A DNA stretch of 64,000 bases from Paenarthrobacter nicotinovorans (GTDB lineage Bacteria; Actinomycetota; Actinomycetes; Actinomycetales; Micrococcaceae): assembly GCF_021919345.1 (NCBI RefSeq), contig NZ_CP089293.1, forward strand, positions 4,216,001 to 4,280,000, read 5' to 3'. Shown in pieces: positions 1-8,842 of the stretch (position 1 is its first letter; each line of letters begins with the position of its first letter). Below the pieces are notes generated by a model. It saw only the letters and a program-made list of their open reading frames with translations, did no database searches and was not told the DNA's origin. A program made the translations under genes and the position numbers.

Positions 1-2037
1 CACGACGCTGAGCCCATGCACGACGAGCATTCCGGGCACGAAAACCATATGGATCACGGTCCGTCGGCATCGACACTCCGGCCGCGCCTGATCCTGGCTG
101 CCGTCCTGACCGTTCCTGTGTTTGCGATCTCCATGATTCCCGCCCTGCAGTTCGCCAACTGGGGCTGGGTTGTGGGCGCCCTGGCGCTGCCGGTGGTGAG
201 TTGGGCAGCCTGGCCCTTCCACAGGGCTGCTGCCATCAATGCGCGGCATCTGGCGTCCACCATGGACACCCTTGTTTCCATTGGTGTGATCGCGGCCTAC
301 GTGTACTCGGCCTGGCAGTTGTTCGCCGACCCGCGAATGACCGAACACCCCGGCATGGAAAGCATGTCCGGCGGGGGGCTGTACTTCGAGGTCGCGGCTG
401 TTGTCACCACGTTCCTCCTCCTTGGCCGTTACCTGGAAGCGAACGCGAAGGCCAAAGCGGGCAATGCCCTCAAGGCCCTCCTGAACCTGGGCGCGAAGGA
501 TGCAACCATCCTCGAACGGGGCATTGAGCGGAAGATCCCTGCGGATCAGCTCCTCGTGGATGATGTGTTCGTTGTCCGCCCCGGCGAGAAGATCGCGACG
601 GACGGCGTTGTCACGGACGGCGCTTCCGCCGTCGACGCTTCCTTGGTTACCGGCGAATCGGTGCCGGTTGAAGTGGGGCCGGGCAGCACGGTGACCGGGG
701 CTACGATCAATACCTCCGGGCGCCTGTTGGTCCGGGCCACGCGCGTTGGCTCCGACACCACGCTCGCCCAGATGGGGCGGCTGGTCAGCCAGGCCCAAAC
801 GGGCAAAGCGCCGATTGCGCGGCTCGCGGACAGGATCAGCTCGGTCTTCGTCCCGATCGTGCTGGTCATCGCGCTGGCAACGTTCGTGCTCTGGCTGTTC
901 ATCTCCGGCGACCTGAATGCCGCATTCACCGCCGCCGTTGCTGTCCTGGTGATCGCTTGCCCCTGCGCCTTGGGTCTGGCGACGCCGGTTGGCCTGCTGA
1001 CCGGAACGGGTCGTGGAGCCCAATTGGGCATCCTCATCAAGGGTCCGCAGGTTCTCGAGGACACCCGGCACGTTGACACCATCCTGTTGGACAAGACCGG
1101 TACCGTTACCAGCGGCAAGCTGGCCGTGGACCACACCGTAGCCCTGAACGGGCATTCCCCCGCCGCAGTGCTCACCCTGGCGGGTGCCGTCGAGTCAGCG
1201 TCGGAGCACCCGATCGCCCACGCGATTGCCGCCGCGGCAAAAGACGCAATGCCCGACGCCGGAGCCCTGCCTGCCGTGGACGGCTTCAGTTCCGCTCCCG
1301 GCGGCGGAGTGCGGGGCCGGGTTGTGCTGGACGGCAGCCCGAAGGCTGTGGTCGTAGGTCGCTCGGGTTGGCTTGAAGAGAACGGTATCTCCCTCGAAGC
1401 GGGCCATCGGGAAATGCTGGCAGACGAGGAGAACGGGGGCGCCACCGCCATCTGGGTCGCCGTTGACGGAGCACCCGCTGGAATTGTGAGCCTGAGCGAC
1501 ACCATCAAGCCCGGCTCGGCGGCAGCGATCCAGAAGCTCAAGGATCTGGGCATCCGTCCGATCCTTTTGACCGGAGACAACGCTGCCGTGGCCGCCCAAG
1601 TGGCTGCCGCCGTCGGAATATCCCCGGAGGACGTATTCGCCGGGGTGCTGCCGGAAGGAAAAGTGGAGGCAGTTCGGAAGCTTCAGGCCTCCGGGGCGAC
1701 AGTCGCCATGGCCGGAGATGGTGTCAACGACGCCGCGGCCCTGGCGCAATCGGATCTGGGGATCGCGATGGGTTCCGGCACAGATGTCGCCATCGAAGCC
1801 TCGGATCTGACGGTCATGGGCAGCGACCTGGGTCAGCTCGTCCAGGCAATCGAACTGTCCCGGAAGACCCTCTCCACGATCAAGACCAACTTGTTCTGGG
1901 CGTTCTTCTACAACGCGATCGGCATTCCCGTAGCCGCGTTGGGGCTGCTGAATCCGATGATCGCGGGGGCAGCGATGGCGGCCAGCTCGGTCCTGGTGGT
2001 GGCCAACTCGCTAAGGCTGCGCTCGTTCGGCAAATAG
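1..2037 (+). CDS. copA: Copper-translocating P1B-type ATPase, 5' end outside window
   Basis: Membrane pump that exports Cu(I) using ATP. The frame is open to base 1, so the first ATG (base 16) is probably internal and an N-terminal metal-binding domain may lie upstream. Numbering from that ATG, a His-rich stretch opens the visible part, then paired N-terminal membrane helices, the actuator TGES motif (about residue 212), the CPC metal site in a membrane helix (about 315), the phosphorylated DKTG (about 359), the HP nucleotide-binding signature (about 398) and GDGVND (about 567). The last two helices carry FFYN and MAASS, which are typical of Cu(I)-selective P1B-1 pumps. His-rich N-termini are also seen in CopB-type pumps, but those have CPH instead of CPC. 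No copper chaperone or CsoR-type regulator is visible downstream. Confidence 0.93.
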   Translation, partial: HDAEPMHDEHSGHENHMDHGPSASTLRPRLILAAVLTVPVFAISMIPALQFANWGWVVGALALPVVSWAAWPFHRAAAINARHLASTMDTLVSIGVIAAYVYSAWQLFADPRMTEHPGMESMSGGGLYFEVAAVVTTFLLLGRYLEANAKAKAGNALKALLNLGAKDATILERGIERKIPADQLLVDDVFVVRPGEKIATDGVVTDGASAVDASLVTGESVPVEVGPGSTVTGATINTSGRLLVRATRVGSDTTLAQMGRLVSQAQTGKAPIARLADRISSVFVPIVLVIALATFVLWLFISGDLNAAFTAAVAVLVIACPCALGLATPVGLLTGTGRGAQLGILIKGPQVLEDTRHVDTILLDKTGTVTSGKLAVDHTVALNGHSPAAVLTLAGAVESASEHPIAHAIAAAAKDAMPDAGALPAVDGFSSAPGGGVRGRVVLDGSPKAVVVGRSGWLEENGISLEAGHREMLADEENGGATAIWVAVDGAPAGIVSLSDTIKPGSAAAIQKLKDLGIRPILLTGDNAAVAAQVAAAVGISPEDVFAGVLPEGKVEAVRKLQASGATVAMAGDGVNDAAALAQSDLGIAMGSGTDVAIEASDLTVMGSDLGQLVQAIELSRKTLSTIKTNLFWAFFYNAIGIPVAALGLLNPMIAGAAMAASSVLVVANSLRLRSFGK

Positions 2038-2055
2038 CTTCGCGGAAGGCCTGGG

Positions 2056-2328
2056 CTACGCGGTTCCGAAGCGGACCGCAGCCCGGGCCTTTGCCTTGGC
2101 CGCTTCCTCGTCCCGGTTCTTGGCCGGCGCGTGGCTCACCAACGAGTCCAGAAGATGTTGCGTAATGTGTGCGATTTCGTGGACAGCCTCGGCAAAGGCT
2201 TCCTCGTTGGCCTTGGAGGGCTTGGTGGATCCGCTGATCTTTCGCACGTATTGGAGGGCAGCGGCCTCCACTTCCTCGCTGGTGGCATGCGGTTCGAAGT
2301 TATGCAGAGTCCTGATATTCCGGCACAT
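2056..2328 (-). CDS. DUF2277 family protein
   Basis: A 90-residue soluble protein of unknown function. It opens with the family signature MCRNIRTLHNFEP and continues with a short helical region containing LQYVRKISG, both characteristic of DUF2277. The C-terminus is Lys/Ala-rich. It converges on the copper ATPase gene with an 18-nt gap. The start is fixed by a leaderless promoter just upstream. The family often sits alone and its role is not known; no partner gene is evident here. Confidence 0.88.
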   Translation of the reverse strand: MCRNIRTLHNFEPHATSEEVEAAALQYVRKISGSTKPSKANEEAFAEAVHEIAHITQHLLDSLVSHAPAKNRDEEAAKAKARAAVRFGTA

Positions 2329-2334
2329 AACCCC

Positions 2335-2340
2335 ATGCTA
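2335..2340 (-). promoter_or_regulatory. Leaderless -10 element of the DUF2277 gene
   Basis: TAGCAT on the minus strand, followed by six bases and then the ATG at 2328. There is no Shine-Dalgarno sequence, so transcription and translation probably start together. Confidence 0.6.
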
Positions 2341-2486
2341 ACCATGGGCAGTGCTGCATGGGGAGGGGTGCCCATCGACGGGTTCGCGATTCCCGGGATA
2401 GGTTTTAGCTATTGGATCTTCCGGATGAGCCGGAGGCCGCTGGGGATGCCGAAGAGCTCGGGTCCGAACAAATGAAGGAGAATCTC

Positions 2487-2750
2487 ATGGCTATTTGGGG
2501 TGCAGATGTTGATCAGCTTCGTCAGCTCGGTAACAAGCTGAAGGCAGGTGCCGAGCACATCGAGCAGCAGCGTTCACAGCTGAAGGGTGCACTCGACGGC
2601 ACCGACTGGAAGGGTCCGGACGCTGACAAGTTCCGCGGCGAGTGGGACAGCCAGCACGCTTCCAACCTGAAGAAGGTTGCCGATGCTCTTCGCGAAGCCG
2701 GCGATCGCGCTCAGAAGAACGCTGAGCAGCAGCAGCAGGCTTCCAACTAA
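2487..2750 (+). CDS. WXG100 family protein (EsxA-like)
   Basis: An 87-residue helical hairpin protein of the WXG100 family, small substrates or partners of type VII (ESX) secretion. The turn motif is DWKGPDADKF near the middle; the second helix ends in a Gln-rich tail. Earlier in-frame ATG codons exist, but the start at 2487 is preceded by GAAGGAG seven bases upstream and gives the standard family length. It is a single gene with its own strong terminator; no EccC, EccD or LXG toxin gene is nearby, so any secretion machinery must be elsewhere. The exact partner is unknown. Confidence 0.9.
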   Translation: MAIWGADVDQLRQLGNKLKAGAEHIEQQRSQLKGALDGTDWKGPDADKFRGEWDSQHASNLKKVADALREAGDRAQKNAEQQQQASN

Positions 2751-2761
2751 GACAGTTGGGA

Positions 2762-2798
2762 AAATGCCCGGACGCACAAGCGTCCGGGCATTTTTGTG
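2762..2798 (+). terminator. Rho-independent terminator of the WXG100 gene
   Basis: A perfect 14-bp inverted repeat (AAATGCCCGGACGC and its complement) with an ACAA loop, running into a T-rich tail, 11 bases after the stop codon. Confidence 0.92.
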
Positions 2799-2877
2799 TT
2801 CACAGCAGAACCCGCAGTTATCCGCGTTTGCCTTCAATGCACGGCAAGGCGACCCGACAGGGCCGCGGGGCCGTGCT

Positions 2878-3903
2878 TCAGTCCCGGGAAGCTCCGGCGA
2901 CAGGCCCCGAAGGTACAGGTTCGACGTCGTTCGGGTGATCCAACGCGTGGACGACAGCGGCACGACGGTCCCCGCGCAGTTCGTCCACACGGACCAGGAC
3001 TACGCCGCCCACAATCAGGAGACCGCCCAGCAGTTGGATTGGGCCGGGGAGTTCGCCCAACAGGAGCCAGGCCCAGATCACGGCGAACAGCACTTCGGTC
3101 AGGGACACGAACGAGGCCACCTTCGATCCCAGGCTTCGGGCCGCCATGATTCCGGAAACGTACGCCAGGACCGTTGCCAGGATGATCAAGCCGACGACGG
3201 ACACCCACCAGGGCACGGTCCAGGGTCCCAGCGTTGTGTCTGCGGTGCTGAACGTCATGGGAAGAAGCCCCAAAAGGCCCACCAGCCACATCACCAGTGC
3301 ACCTACCAGCAGACCGCCTGAGGCGAGCACCAGTGGGGGGAGGGTGTCGTTTTCCTTTGCGGTGATGAAGAAGTAGATCACCAGGCACACGGCAGCCGCC
3401 ATGCCCCACAGGACGCCAACGAAGTCCACCTTCACAGCGCCGGTCAGGTCAAGAACCAGCACCAGTCCACCCAGGGACAGCAGCGCGCCGGCAGCGGTGA
3501 GTGCGCGCGGTTTGCGTCGGCTGGAGATCCACAGCCACAGCACAATCATCACCGGGGCCAGGTATTCGAGTAGCAGTGCAACGCCAACGGACAGCCGGGC
3601 TACCGCGTTGAAGTAGAAAAGCTGGCAGCCGGCTACTCCGATGAGGCCGAACAGCAGGATGGTGAGCCAGTTTTCCTTGAGCTGATGCCAACGGCCCCGG
3701 AGAGCCATGACGGCGGGAATCGCCAGGATCAGCGCCGCTCCCGTGAGGCGCACGGTAACAGCGGCGCCCGGGGACCAGCCGGTCTCCAACATCGACTTGG
3801 CGAAAGAGCCGGAGGTTCCGAAGACAGCTGAAGAGAAAAGGGCAATGCCGAGTCCCGATGCCAAGAAACTCTTTGCATCAGCCTTCGTCGTTGGAGCTGA
3901 CAC
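2878..3903 (-). CDS. EamA/DMT superfamily transporter
   Basis: A 341-residue inner-membrane carrier of the drug/metabolite transporter superfamily. Two homologous EamA halves of about five helices each are visible, with the typical N-terminal pattern of a helix-breaking GTSGSFAKS stretch and the second half beginning around VDFVGVLWGMAAAV. The C-terminal 40 residues are hydrophilic and basic, longer than usual. The start is GTG at 3903, preceded by AGGAGG at a good distance. It is divergent from the CGNR-domain gene at 3975, with about 70 bp between them. The substrate is unknown; amino acid or metabolite export is typical of the family. Confidence 0.88.
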   Translation of the reverse strand: MSAPTTKADAKSFLASGLGIALFSSAVFGTSGSFAKSMLETGWSPGAAVTVRLTGAALILAIPAVMALRGRWHQLKENWLTILLFGLIGVAGCQLFYFNAVARLSVGVALLLEYLAPVMIVLWLWISSRRKPRALTAAGALLSLGGLVLVLDLTGAVKVDFVGVLWGMAAAVCLVIYFFITAKENDTLPPLVLASGGLLVGALVMWLVGLLGLLPMTFSTADTTLGPWTVPWWVSVVGLIILATVLAYVSGIMAARSLGSKVASFVSLTEVLFAVIWAWLLLGELPGPIQLLGGLLIVGGVVLVRVDELRGDRRAAVVHALDHPNDVEPVPSGPVAGASRD

Positions 3904-3974
3904 AGCAGCCTCCTGTCAGGAGTAAAGTGGGCTTATGGTCATGACAGTACTCCCGAAATATGTAAGGAGTCAAA

Positions 3975-4523
3975 GTGCTATTTGCGCCTGACACCGAAGT
4001 TGCCTTACGCAGCGTCGTCAACCTGATCAACACTGCCGCCAACGGTGAAGAACTGCTGGCCACCGTGGAGGAACTCAACTCGTTCCTGAACGCCGAGGAG
4101 TTCACGGGCTCGCGCGCCAATTCGGCCGATGAATTGACCAGCATCAAGCGCCTGCGCAGCGAACTCGCAGCACTCTGGACCTCTGACGAAGACACTGCAG
4201 CCAAGACCGTCAACAAACTGCTCGCGGACGCAAAAGCCCTCCCACAGCTGGTCAAGCATGACCACTGGGACTGGCACCTGCACGCCACCACACCGGAAGC
4301 GCCCCTGGCTGACAGGATGGGCACCGAGGCCGCGATGGCCATCGTCGACGTGATCCGCAGCAGGGAAATGGACCGGATGCGCATTTGCGCCGCAGAGGAT
4401 TGTGATGCCGTGGTGCTGGACCTCAGCCGCAACCGCTCCAAGCTTTACTGCGACACAGGCAACTGCGCCAACCGGGCCCACGTGGCGGCATACCGCGCAC
4501 GGAAGGCCGCCGAAAGCGAATAA
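3975..4523 (+). CDS. CGNR zinc-finger domain protein, putative transcription regulator
   Basis: A 182-residue protein with an N-terminal all-helical ABATE-type domain and a C-terminal zinc finger. Visible ligands are C138, C143, C159 and C164, with the conserved DLSRNRSKLYC stretch between them. The name-giving CGNR sequence reads CANR here. GTG start at 3975 with GGAG five bases upstream. Proteins of this type are thought to be stress-related transcription regulators. Its divergent neighbour, the EamA exporter at 3903, is a plausible target, but this is inferred only from position. Confidence 0.85.
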   Translation: MLFAPDTEVALRSVVNLINTAANGEELLATVEELNSFLNAEEFTGSRANSADELTSIKRLRSELAALWTSDEDTAAKTVNKLLADAKALPQLVKHDHWDWHLHATTPEAPLADRMGTEAAMAIVDVIRSREMDRMRICAAEDCDAVVLDLSRNRSKLYCDTGNCANRAHVAAYRARKAAESE

Positions 4524-4597
4524 CCCAGGCATAATTGCGGCATGGGATTCCCCCCCCTCCGGATCAGGAAGCGCGTGCGCTCAGTGAAGGTGCCACA

Positions 4598-5233
4598 ATG
4601 ACCAACCCCCACCGCGAGCCACCGCCGTTACCGACGGTCCCTGCAGCCCGACAGCCGGCTAACTACTACCGGTCTGGCGGCTACACGCACTCTCCAGAGA
4701 TCAACCGGCAGCACCTGCCTCAGCGTTTTCCCGAGCAGACTCGGCCCCAGGGCGAACGCGCAGGCACACGGCTCCCGTGGGTTTGGAGAGCCCTGCCGAT
4801 ACAAATGTTAGTGGGGCTCATCATCATGACGCCGCTCTGGATATATATCTACTTCTCGCTGAACTTCATCTATGACGGGGTGTTGACCATTTTGGGTTTC
4901 ACTGTCATGACCGTCTTGATTCCTTGGGTTACAGTCTGCTCAGCGGCGCTCATTGGGCTCCCGATTCGGCTCATTCCAGCCCTAAAGCGGTGGTGGGTAA
5001 CCAATGGCGAAGTAGGGTTGGCCGGCGTTGTCATCGGATACGGCCTTTTAGCCGCCGGGATCCTGAGTAAACATCGCGAGACAGGTGTCGTGGACGGCGT
5101 CTCCTACGACGTACTGTCACCGGACACTGGGTTGCTCTTTGCTGGCTGGTTAGTGCTGGGATTCTTCATCGTCAACGCGTGGTTTCCTGTACGTTGGTAC
5201 CGCCGCCGTGGTCAGGCCACCCAAATGCGCTGA
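4598..5233 (+). CDS. Hypothetical four-helix membrane protein
   Basis: A 211-residue protein not recognised as a named family. The first 65 residues are Pro/Arg-rich and hydrophilic, suggesting a cytoplasmic tail. Four hydrophobic segments follow (around ALPIQMLVGLIIM, GVLTILGFTVMTVL, GLAGVVIGYGLLAAG and LLFAGWLVLGFFIV), and the C-terminus is short and basic. The start at 4598 is chosen because GTGAAGG lies seven bases upstream; an earlier in-frame ATG at 4535 has no such site. The gene is visibly richer in A and T than its neighbours, which may mean later acquisition. No functional hint comes from the flanking genes. Confidence 0.7.
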   Translation: MTNPHREPPPLPTVPAARQPANYYRSGGYTHSPEINRQHLPQRFPEQTRPQGERAGTRLPWVWRALPIQMLVGLIIMTPLWIYIYFSLNFIYDGVLTILGFTVMTVLIPWVTVCSAALIGLPIRLIPALKRWWVTNGEVGLAGVVIGYGLLAAGILSKHRETGVVDGVSYDVLSPDTGLLFAGWLVLGFFIVNAWFPVRWYRRRGQATQMR

Positions 5234-5332
5234 CGACCGGAATATGGACTATCGCTACCCGGATTTGCGTGTCATGAATCCATTGGCGTGGCAGAAAACG
5301 GGAAGCGTAGCGACTCAAGCAAACGAGTCCAC

Positions 5333-5368
5333 CAAAAAGCGCTCCCCCAACAACAGTGGGGAAGCGCT
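5333..5368 (-). terminator. Terminator of the 5375-5716 gene
   Basis: Inverted repeat AGCGCTCCCCCAAC / GTGGGGAAGCGCT with a short loop. On the minus strand the stem is followed by TTTTTGG, just after the stop codon at 5375. Confidence 0.8.
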
Positions 5369-5374
5369 GGAAGG

Positions 5375-5716
5375 TTAGTGGCCGGCGTCGGGCGTTTCAG
5401 TCCCGCCGGAGGAGTCCGCAGCCGGCGACCCGCCGTGCGGACGCTTGGAACTGAGGTTGACCCCGGAACCCTTGCCGAGGTGGTCGGCGTTCTCCTTGTA
5501 GCTCATGGACAGCATGGCGGCCACAACGAGGCTCACAATGAACGCGATGCCTGCGCCGGTGAACGCGAGGTCGAACCGCGGAACACGCGCGCTGCCGCCG
5601 GAAGCGAAGATCAGCACGGCCACGAAGGCCAGCACGGCGAAGAAGGCGGAGAACATGAGGGGTCCCTTGACCGAAGTCCGCATCTTGCGCGGTTCTCCTG
5701 GTGTCTGGTCTGCCAC
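5375..5716 (-). CDS. Small two-helix membrane protein, unknown function
   Basis: About 113 residues with two membrane segments (MFSAFFAVLAFVAVLIFA and GAGIAFIVSLVVAAML) and a Gly/Ser/Pro-rich hydrophilic tail. An upstream ATG at 5722 directly abuts the GGAGGA ribosome-binding site, so the in-frame GTG at 5716, seven bases from that site, is the more likely start. It follows the 5791-6369 membrane protein gene on the same strand after 74 bp and ends at its own terminator. No family assignment made. Confidence 0.72.
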   Translation of the reverse strand: MADQTPGEPRKMRTSVKGPLMFSAFFAVLAFVAVLIFASGGSARVPRFDLAFTGAGIAFIVSLVVAAMLSMSYKENADHLGKGSGVNLSSKRPHGGSPAADSSGGTETPDAGH

Positions 5717-5790
5717 GGTCATTCCTCCAATGATGGCGGTACATGCCCGCCGGTCTGCAAAAGTTCTACAACGAGTAGAACGTCCAACTA

Positions 5791-6369
5791 CTAGTTTACG
5801 GCCTCCGGCGAGGCGCCGGGCGCAGAGGCCTGCGTCCTCGTACCGGTGCGGGCATCATGGCGCAGCGACAGACCGGAAAGCATCCACAAGACGCCCGAGA
5901 GAATGGCGCCCCCACCTGCAACCCCCAGGAGCGCGTGCGCACCCAGCGAAGTAAAGAATGGCAGCAGAATGCCCGTACCCACCGAAATAATGCCCGAGAT
6001 GAGCCAGTCGCGGGCTACGGAATCGCGCTTCTTCAGGCCCTGCATGGACTCAAGAAGTCCAAGAACCAGCAGAGCCAGCATGGCAGAAAGAGCCACGCCT
6101 TGATCAGACTGCGTCACCAACGCGGCGAGGCCGCCCGCGGCTACCACCACTGCTACAGCTACTGGCAAAACGCGGGACATCCACACGGCCGCTGCCGTTC
6201 CAAGCAGATACAGGCCCACGGCCCACGCCAGGACCTCCACTGACGGCGAACTCCAGAAGATGGTCACCAAACCAAACAACACTGCGACCGTTGCGCGGAT
6301 CAGGATGGGTTTCCACAGTCCGGCCGGAGGGGCAGCAGGAGTGTGGGCAGGAGTCGATGGAAGAGTCAC
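5791..6369 (-). CDS. Six-helix membrane protein, HdeD/DUF308-like
   Basis: A 192-residue integral membrane protein with about six closely spaced helices and short loops, a layout resembling the HdeD/DUF308 acid-resistance membrane family; this link is by general pattern only. N- and C-termini are Pro/Ala-rich. The start is GTG at 6369. The gene lies 9 bp behind the MATE gene, and its -10 element overlaps the MATE stop codon, so it may be transcribed both by read-through and from its own leaderless promoter. Confidence 0.72.
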   Translation of the reverse strand: MTLPSTPAHTPAAPPAGLWKPILIRATVAVLFGLVTIFWSSPSVEVLAWAVGLYLLGTAAAVWMSRVLPVAVAVVVAAGGLAALVTQSDQGVALSAMLALLVLGLLESMQGLKKRDSVARDWLISGIISVGTGILLPFFTSLGAHALLGVAGGGAILSGVLWMLSGLSLRHDARTGTRTQASAPGASPEAVN

Positions 6370-6375
6370 CCGTCC

Positions 6376-6381
6376 AGTTTA
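6376..6381 (-). promoter_or_regulatory. Leaderless -10 element overlapping the MATE stop codon
   Basis: TAAACT on the minus strand, six bases before the GTG at 6369. Its first three bases are the TAA stop codon of the MATE gene. Confidence 0.55.
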
Positions 6382-7719
6382 GTGCGAACCCAACACCATC
6401 CACCGATCGGTCCGCGCGCGCAGCCCCAACGTCACCGCACGGGCCAGCATGTAACCCAGCGCAAACGCCGCCCACAGCCACAGAAGACCCGCCTCGCCGC
6501 CGGGCCTCAGCTGGTGGACAGCCACCAGCAGCGGCAAATAGACCGCAAGATTTACGACGCCGGCAATCGCCAGATAGCGCGCGTCGCCGGCGCCGATGAG
6601 GACACCGTCCAAGACGAACACGTACCCGGCCAGCGGCTGACCGAGCGCGAGCACCCAGAGCGCAACCGTCAGCGCCGATCGAACGCCGGAGTCGGCCGTG
6701 AAAATGTATCCAACCCACGGAGCCGCCACGGCCAGCAGTATGCCGGTGACCACGCCAAAGCCCGTACCCCAGCGGATCATCGTGCGGGTCAGTTCACGGG
6801 CCCTGGCTGCGTTCCGGGCTCCGAGTTCCTTGCCGATCAGGGCCTGCGCCGCAATCGCCAGCGCATCCAAGGCAAAGGCAAGGAAGGAGAAAATTGTCAT
6901 GGCCAACTGATGCGCTGCCAGATTGACGGCCCCCTGGGCCGTCACCACCAGGACCGTGGCGAGGATGGCCAAGCGAAGACTCAGCGTGCGAAGCATAAGC
7001 CACGAGCCCACCTTGGTCATGGCCCGGATGCCGTGCCAGTCGGGCCGCAGGGACACACCATGCTGCCGCGCATTACGGCCCACCATCACCAGGTAGACGG
7101 CGGCCATGGCCCACTGCGCAATGCTGGTACCGATCGCCGAACCCGTCACGGACATGTTCAACCCGTAGACCAGGAACACATTGAGGGCTATGTTGACCGC
7201 GAATCCGGCCGTCGCCACCACAAGCGGCGTCCGGGTGTCCTGTAAACCACGAAGGACACCGGTGCCCGCGAAAATCAGGAGCATTGCCGCCAGCCCGGGC
7301 ATGGACCACCGGAGGTAGTCCACGGCGAATCCCTGCACATCGCCCGATGCACCCATGAAACCGACCAAGGGCTCGGCTGCTACGAAGCCCACCACAGCGA
7401 GCACCAGCCCCAGCAGCAGGGCCAGCCAGACGCCGTCGCGCCCTGCGGCCAGAGCCTTCCCCAACTTTCCGTCGCCGATCGCGCGGGCGACCGCCGGCGT
7501 CGTCGAATACGCCAGGAAGACCATGAGTCCCACCGCAGTGTGCAGGATGGTTGACGCCAGTCCGACGCCGGCCAGCTGGTCGACCCCTAAATGCCCCACG
7601 ATCGCAGAGTCGGCCAGGAGGAACAAAGGCTCTGCAATCAGCGCACCGAACGCGGGGACGGCCAGGCGAAGGATTTCGCGCGCGGTGGAGCGGGCGGGGG
7701 CGATTGTGGTTTGAGGCAC
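6379..7719 (-). CDS. MATE family efflux transporter (DinF-like)
   Basis: A 446-residue multidrug and toxin extrusion carrier, expected to have 12 membrane helices and to export cationic compounds using Na+ or H+. The N-terminus shows the family pattern EILRLAVPAFGALIAEP followed by LADSAIVGHLG, and the second half repeats the fold (WLMLRTLSLRLAILATVLVV region). DinF-type actinobacterial members have this length. It starts at GTG 7719, 41 bp from the divergent GTG of the next gene, so the two share one compact promoter region. Confidence 0.92.
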   Translation of the reverse strand: MPQTTIAPARSTAREILRLAVPAFGALIAEPLFLLADSAIVGHLGVDQLAGVGLASTILHTAVGLMVFLAYSTTPAVARAIGDGKLGKALAAGRDGVWLALLLGLVLAVVGFVAAEPLVGFMGASGDVQGFAVDYLRWSMPGLAAMLLIFAGTGVLRGLQDTRTPLVVATAGFAVNIALNVFLVYGLNMSVTGSAIGTSIAQWAMAAVYLVMVGRNARQHGVSLRPDWHGIRAMTKVGSWLMLRTLSLRLAILATVLVVTAQGAVNLAAHQLAMTIFSFLAFALDALAIAAQALIGKELGARNAARARELTRTMIRWGTGFGVVTGILLAVAAPWVGYIFTADSGVRSALTVALWVLALGQPLAGYVFVLDGVLIGAGDARYLAIAGVVNLAVYLPLLVAVHQLRPGGEAGLLWLWAAFALGYMLARAVTLGLRARTDRWMVLGSH

Positions 7720-7725
7720 TAAACA

Positions 7726-7731
7726 AGCCTA
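7726..7731 (-). promoter_or_regulatory. Leaderless -10 element of the MATE gene
   Basis: TAGGCT on the minus strand, six bases before the GTG at 7719; no ribosome-binding site. Confidence 0.55.
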
Positions 7732-7748
7732 GTCTGCTGGGGGACGGG

Positions 7749-7754
7749 TACATT
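7749..7754 (+). promoter_or_regulatory. Leaderless -10 element of the 7761 gene
   Basis: TACATT, six bases before the GTG at 7761. It supports that GTG over any start inside the divergent MATE gene. Confidence 0.55.
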
Positions 7755-7760
7755 TGGGCC

Positions 7761-8327
7761 GTGTCATATGAGCATCCCGTCACCGTTTCCGTAGCCCGCA
7801 CCATTCTTCCGGGCTACACCCGCCAAGCCAACGCGTGGGCACATGCCGGGCAGGAACTTGCCCGCGAGTGGCCGGGTTACCTGGGATCTGGATGGGTGCG
7901 CAACGGAGTGGATTCCACCGAGTGGCACATGCTCTATCGTTTCGCCGACGCCGAATCGCTGCAGGCGTGGGAGGACTCCGAGGAGAGGCGCTGGTGGATC
8001 GACAGTGCCAGGGACATGATGGAGACCACACGCGTGGAACGTCATACGGGGATTGAGGGTTGGTTCTCGCGGCCTGGCGATGTCTCGGTAGTCGTGCCCG
8101 AAACTGTGGTGCCACCGCGCTGGAAGCAGGCCATCAGCATCTTCCTCCCGTTCTTCCCGCTCAGCCTGCTGGCAAATTTCCTGCTGCACCCGTTGACGCA
8201 GGATTGGCCGCTGGTGTTTGCCGTTTTGCTGAACATCGTGATCCTGACGCCTCTGATGACGTACATTTTCCTGCCGATCACCACCCGGCTCCTGCAGCCC
8301 TGGCTTCAGGCGAAGCCTCGTAATTAG
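7761..8327 (+). CDS. Antibiotic biosynthesis monooxygenase-like domain protein with membrane tail
   Basis: About 188 residues. The first 110 form a dimeric ferredoxin-like ABM domain: VTVSVARTILPGYTRQ is the first strand and helix, and ESLQAWEDSEERRWW matches the typical aromatic helix. Two hydrophobic helices follow (ISIFLPFFPLSLLANFLL and LVFAVLLNIVILTPLMTYIF), so the domain is anchored to the cytoplasmic face of the membrane. This ABM plus two-helix architecture is common in actinobacteria; the substrate is not known. The open frame extends upstream into the opposite-strand MATE gene, but the leaderless signal supports the GTG at 7761. Confidence 0.82.
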   Translation: MSYEHPVTVSVARTILPGYTRQANAWAHAGQELAREWPGYLGSGWVRNGVDSTEWHMLYRFADAESLQAWEDSEERRWWIDSARDMMETTRVERHTGIEGWFSRPGDVSVVVPETVVPPRWKQAISIFLPFFPLSLLANFLLHPLTQDWPLVFAVLLNIVILTPLMTYIFLPITTRLLQPWLQAKPRN

Positions 8328-8395
8328 CTGGGAATTCGGTGATAGTGCGCCACAATTAGTTGACACTTCAACCAACGGGCTGCAAGGGTTGAAGT

Positions 8396-8830
8396 ATGAA
8401 CAAGTCCAGCTTGACCACCACAGCCCTGACCATCCTGCGCGTCATTGCAGGATTTCTCTTCGCCGCGCACGGTTGGCAGAAGTTCAACGAATTCACCATC
8501 GCCGGAACCCAGGCTTCCTTCACCCAGATGGGCGTGCCGGGCGCATCCGTCGTGGCCCCCATCGTGGCAACACTGGAGCTCGTCGGCGGCATCGCACTGA
8601 TCCTCGGCCTCCTGACCCGCGTCTTCGCAGCACTCCTGGCCATCGACATGCTGGGGGCCCTCTTCCTGGTGCACGCTCCGGCCGGCATCTTTGTGGCCAA
8701 CGGAGGGTATGAACTCGTACTGCTCTTCGCAGGTGCCGCGCTGGCCCTCGCACTGGCGGGCGCCGGCAGGATCTCGGCCGACGCCGCACTCTTCGGCCGC
8801 TCCGGCTCGAAGCTCCGCGCACTGGCCTAA
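8396..8830 (+). CDS. DoxX family membrane protein
   Basis: A 144-residue four-helix membrane protein of the DoxX family. Signature segments are LRVIAGFLFAAHGWQKF at the N-terminus, the Glu-containing LELVGGIALILGLLTR helix, and the C-terminal GGYELVLLFAGAALALALAGAG. DoxX-like proteins in actinobacteria have been linked to redox and thiol stress responses (for example with SodA and SseA in mycobacteria); no such partner is adjacent here. AAGGG lies seven bases before the ATG. The gene ends just before the first 32-bp repeat locus. Confidence 0.9.
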   Translation: MNKSSLTTTALTILRVIAGFLFAAHGWQKFNEFTIAGTQASFTQMGVPGASVVAPIVATLELVGGIALILGLLTRVFAALLAIDMLGALFLVHAPAGIFVANGGYELVLLFAGAALALALAGAGRISADAALFGRSGSKLRALA

Positions 8831-8842
8831 GCGGCACTCCCC

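Noticed and set aside
546..1580. 344-codon open frame antisense to the copper ATPase
   Set aside because: A composition shadow of a high-GC gene; Ser/Pro/Arg/Thr-rich with no motif, opposite a clear P-type ATPase.
3975..4523. CGNR protein as a degenerate or dead zinc finger
   Set aside because: Only the Gly of CGNR is changed to Ala; all four cysteine ligands and the flanking conserved residues are present.
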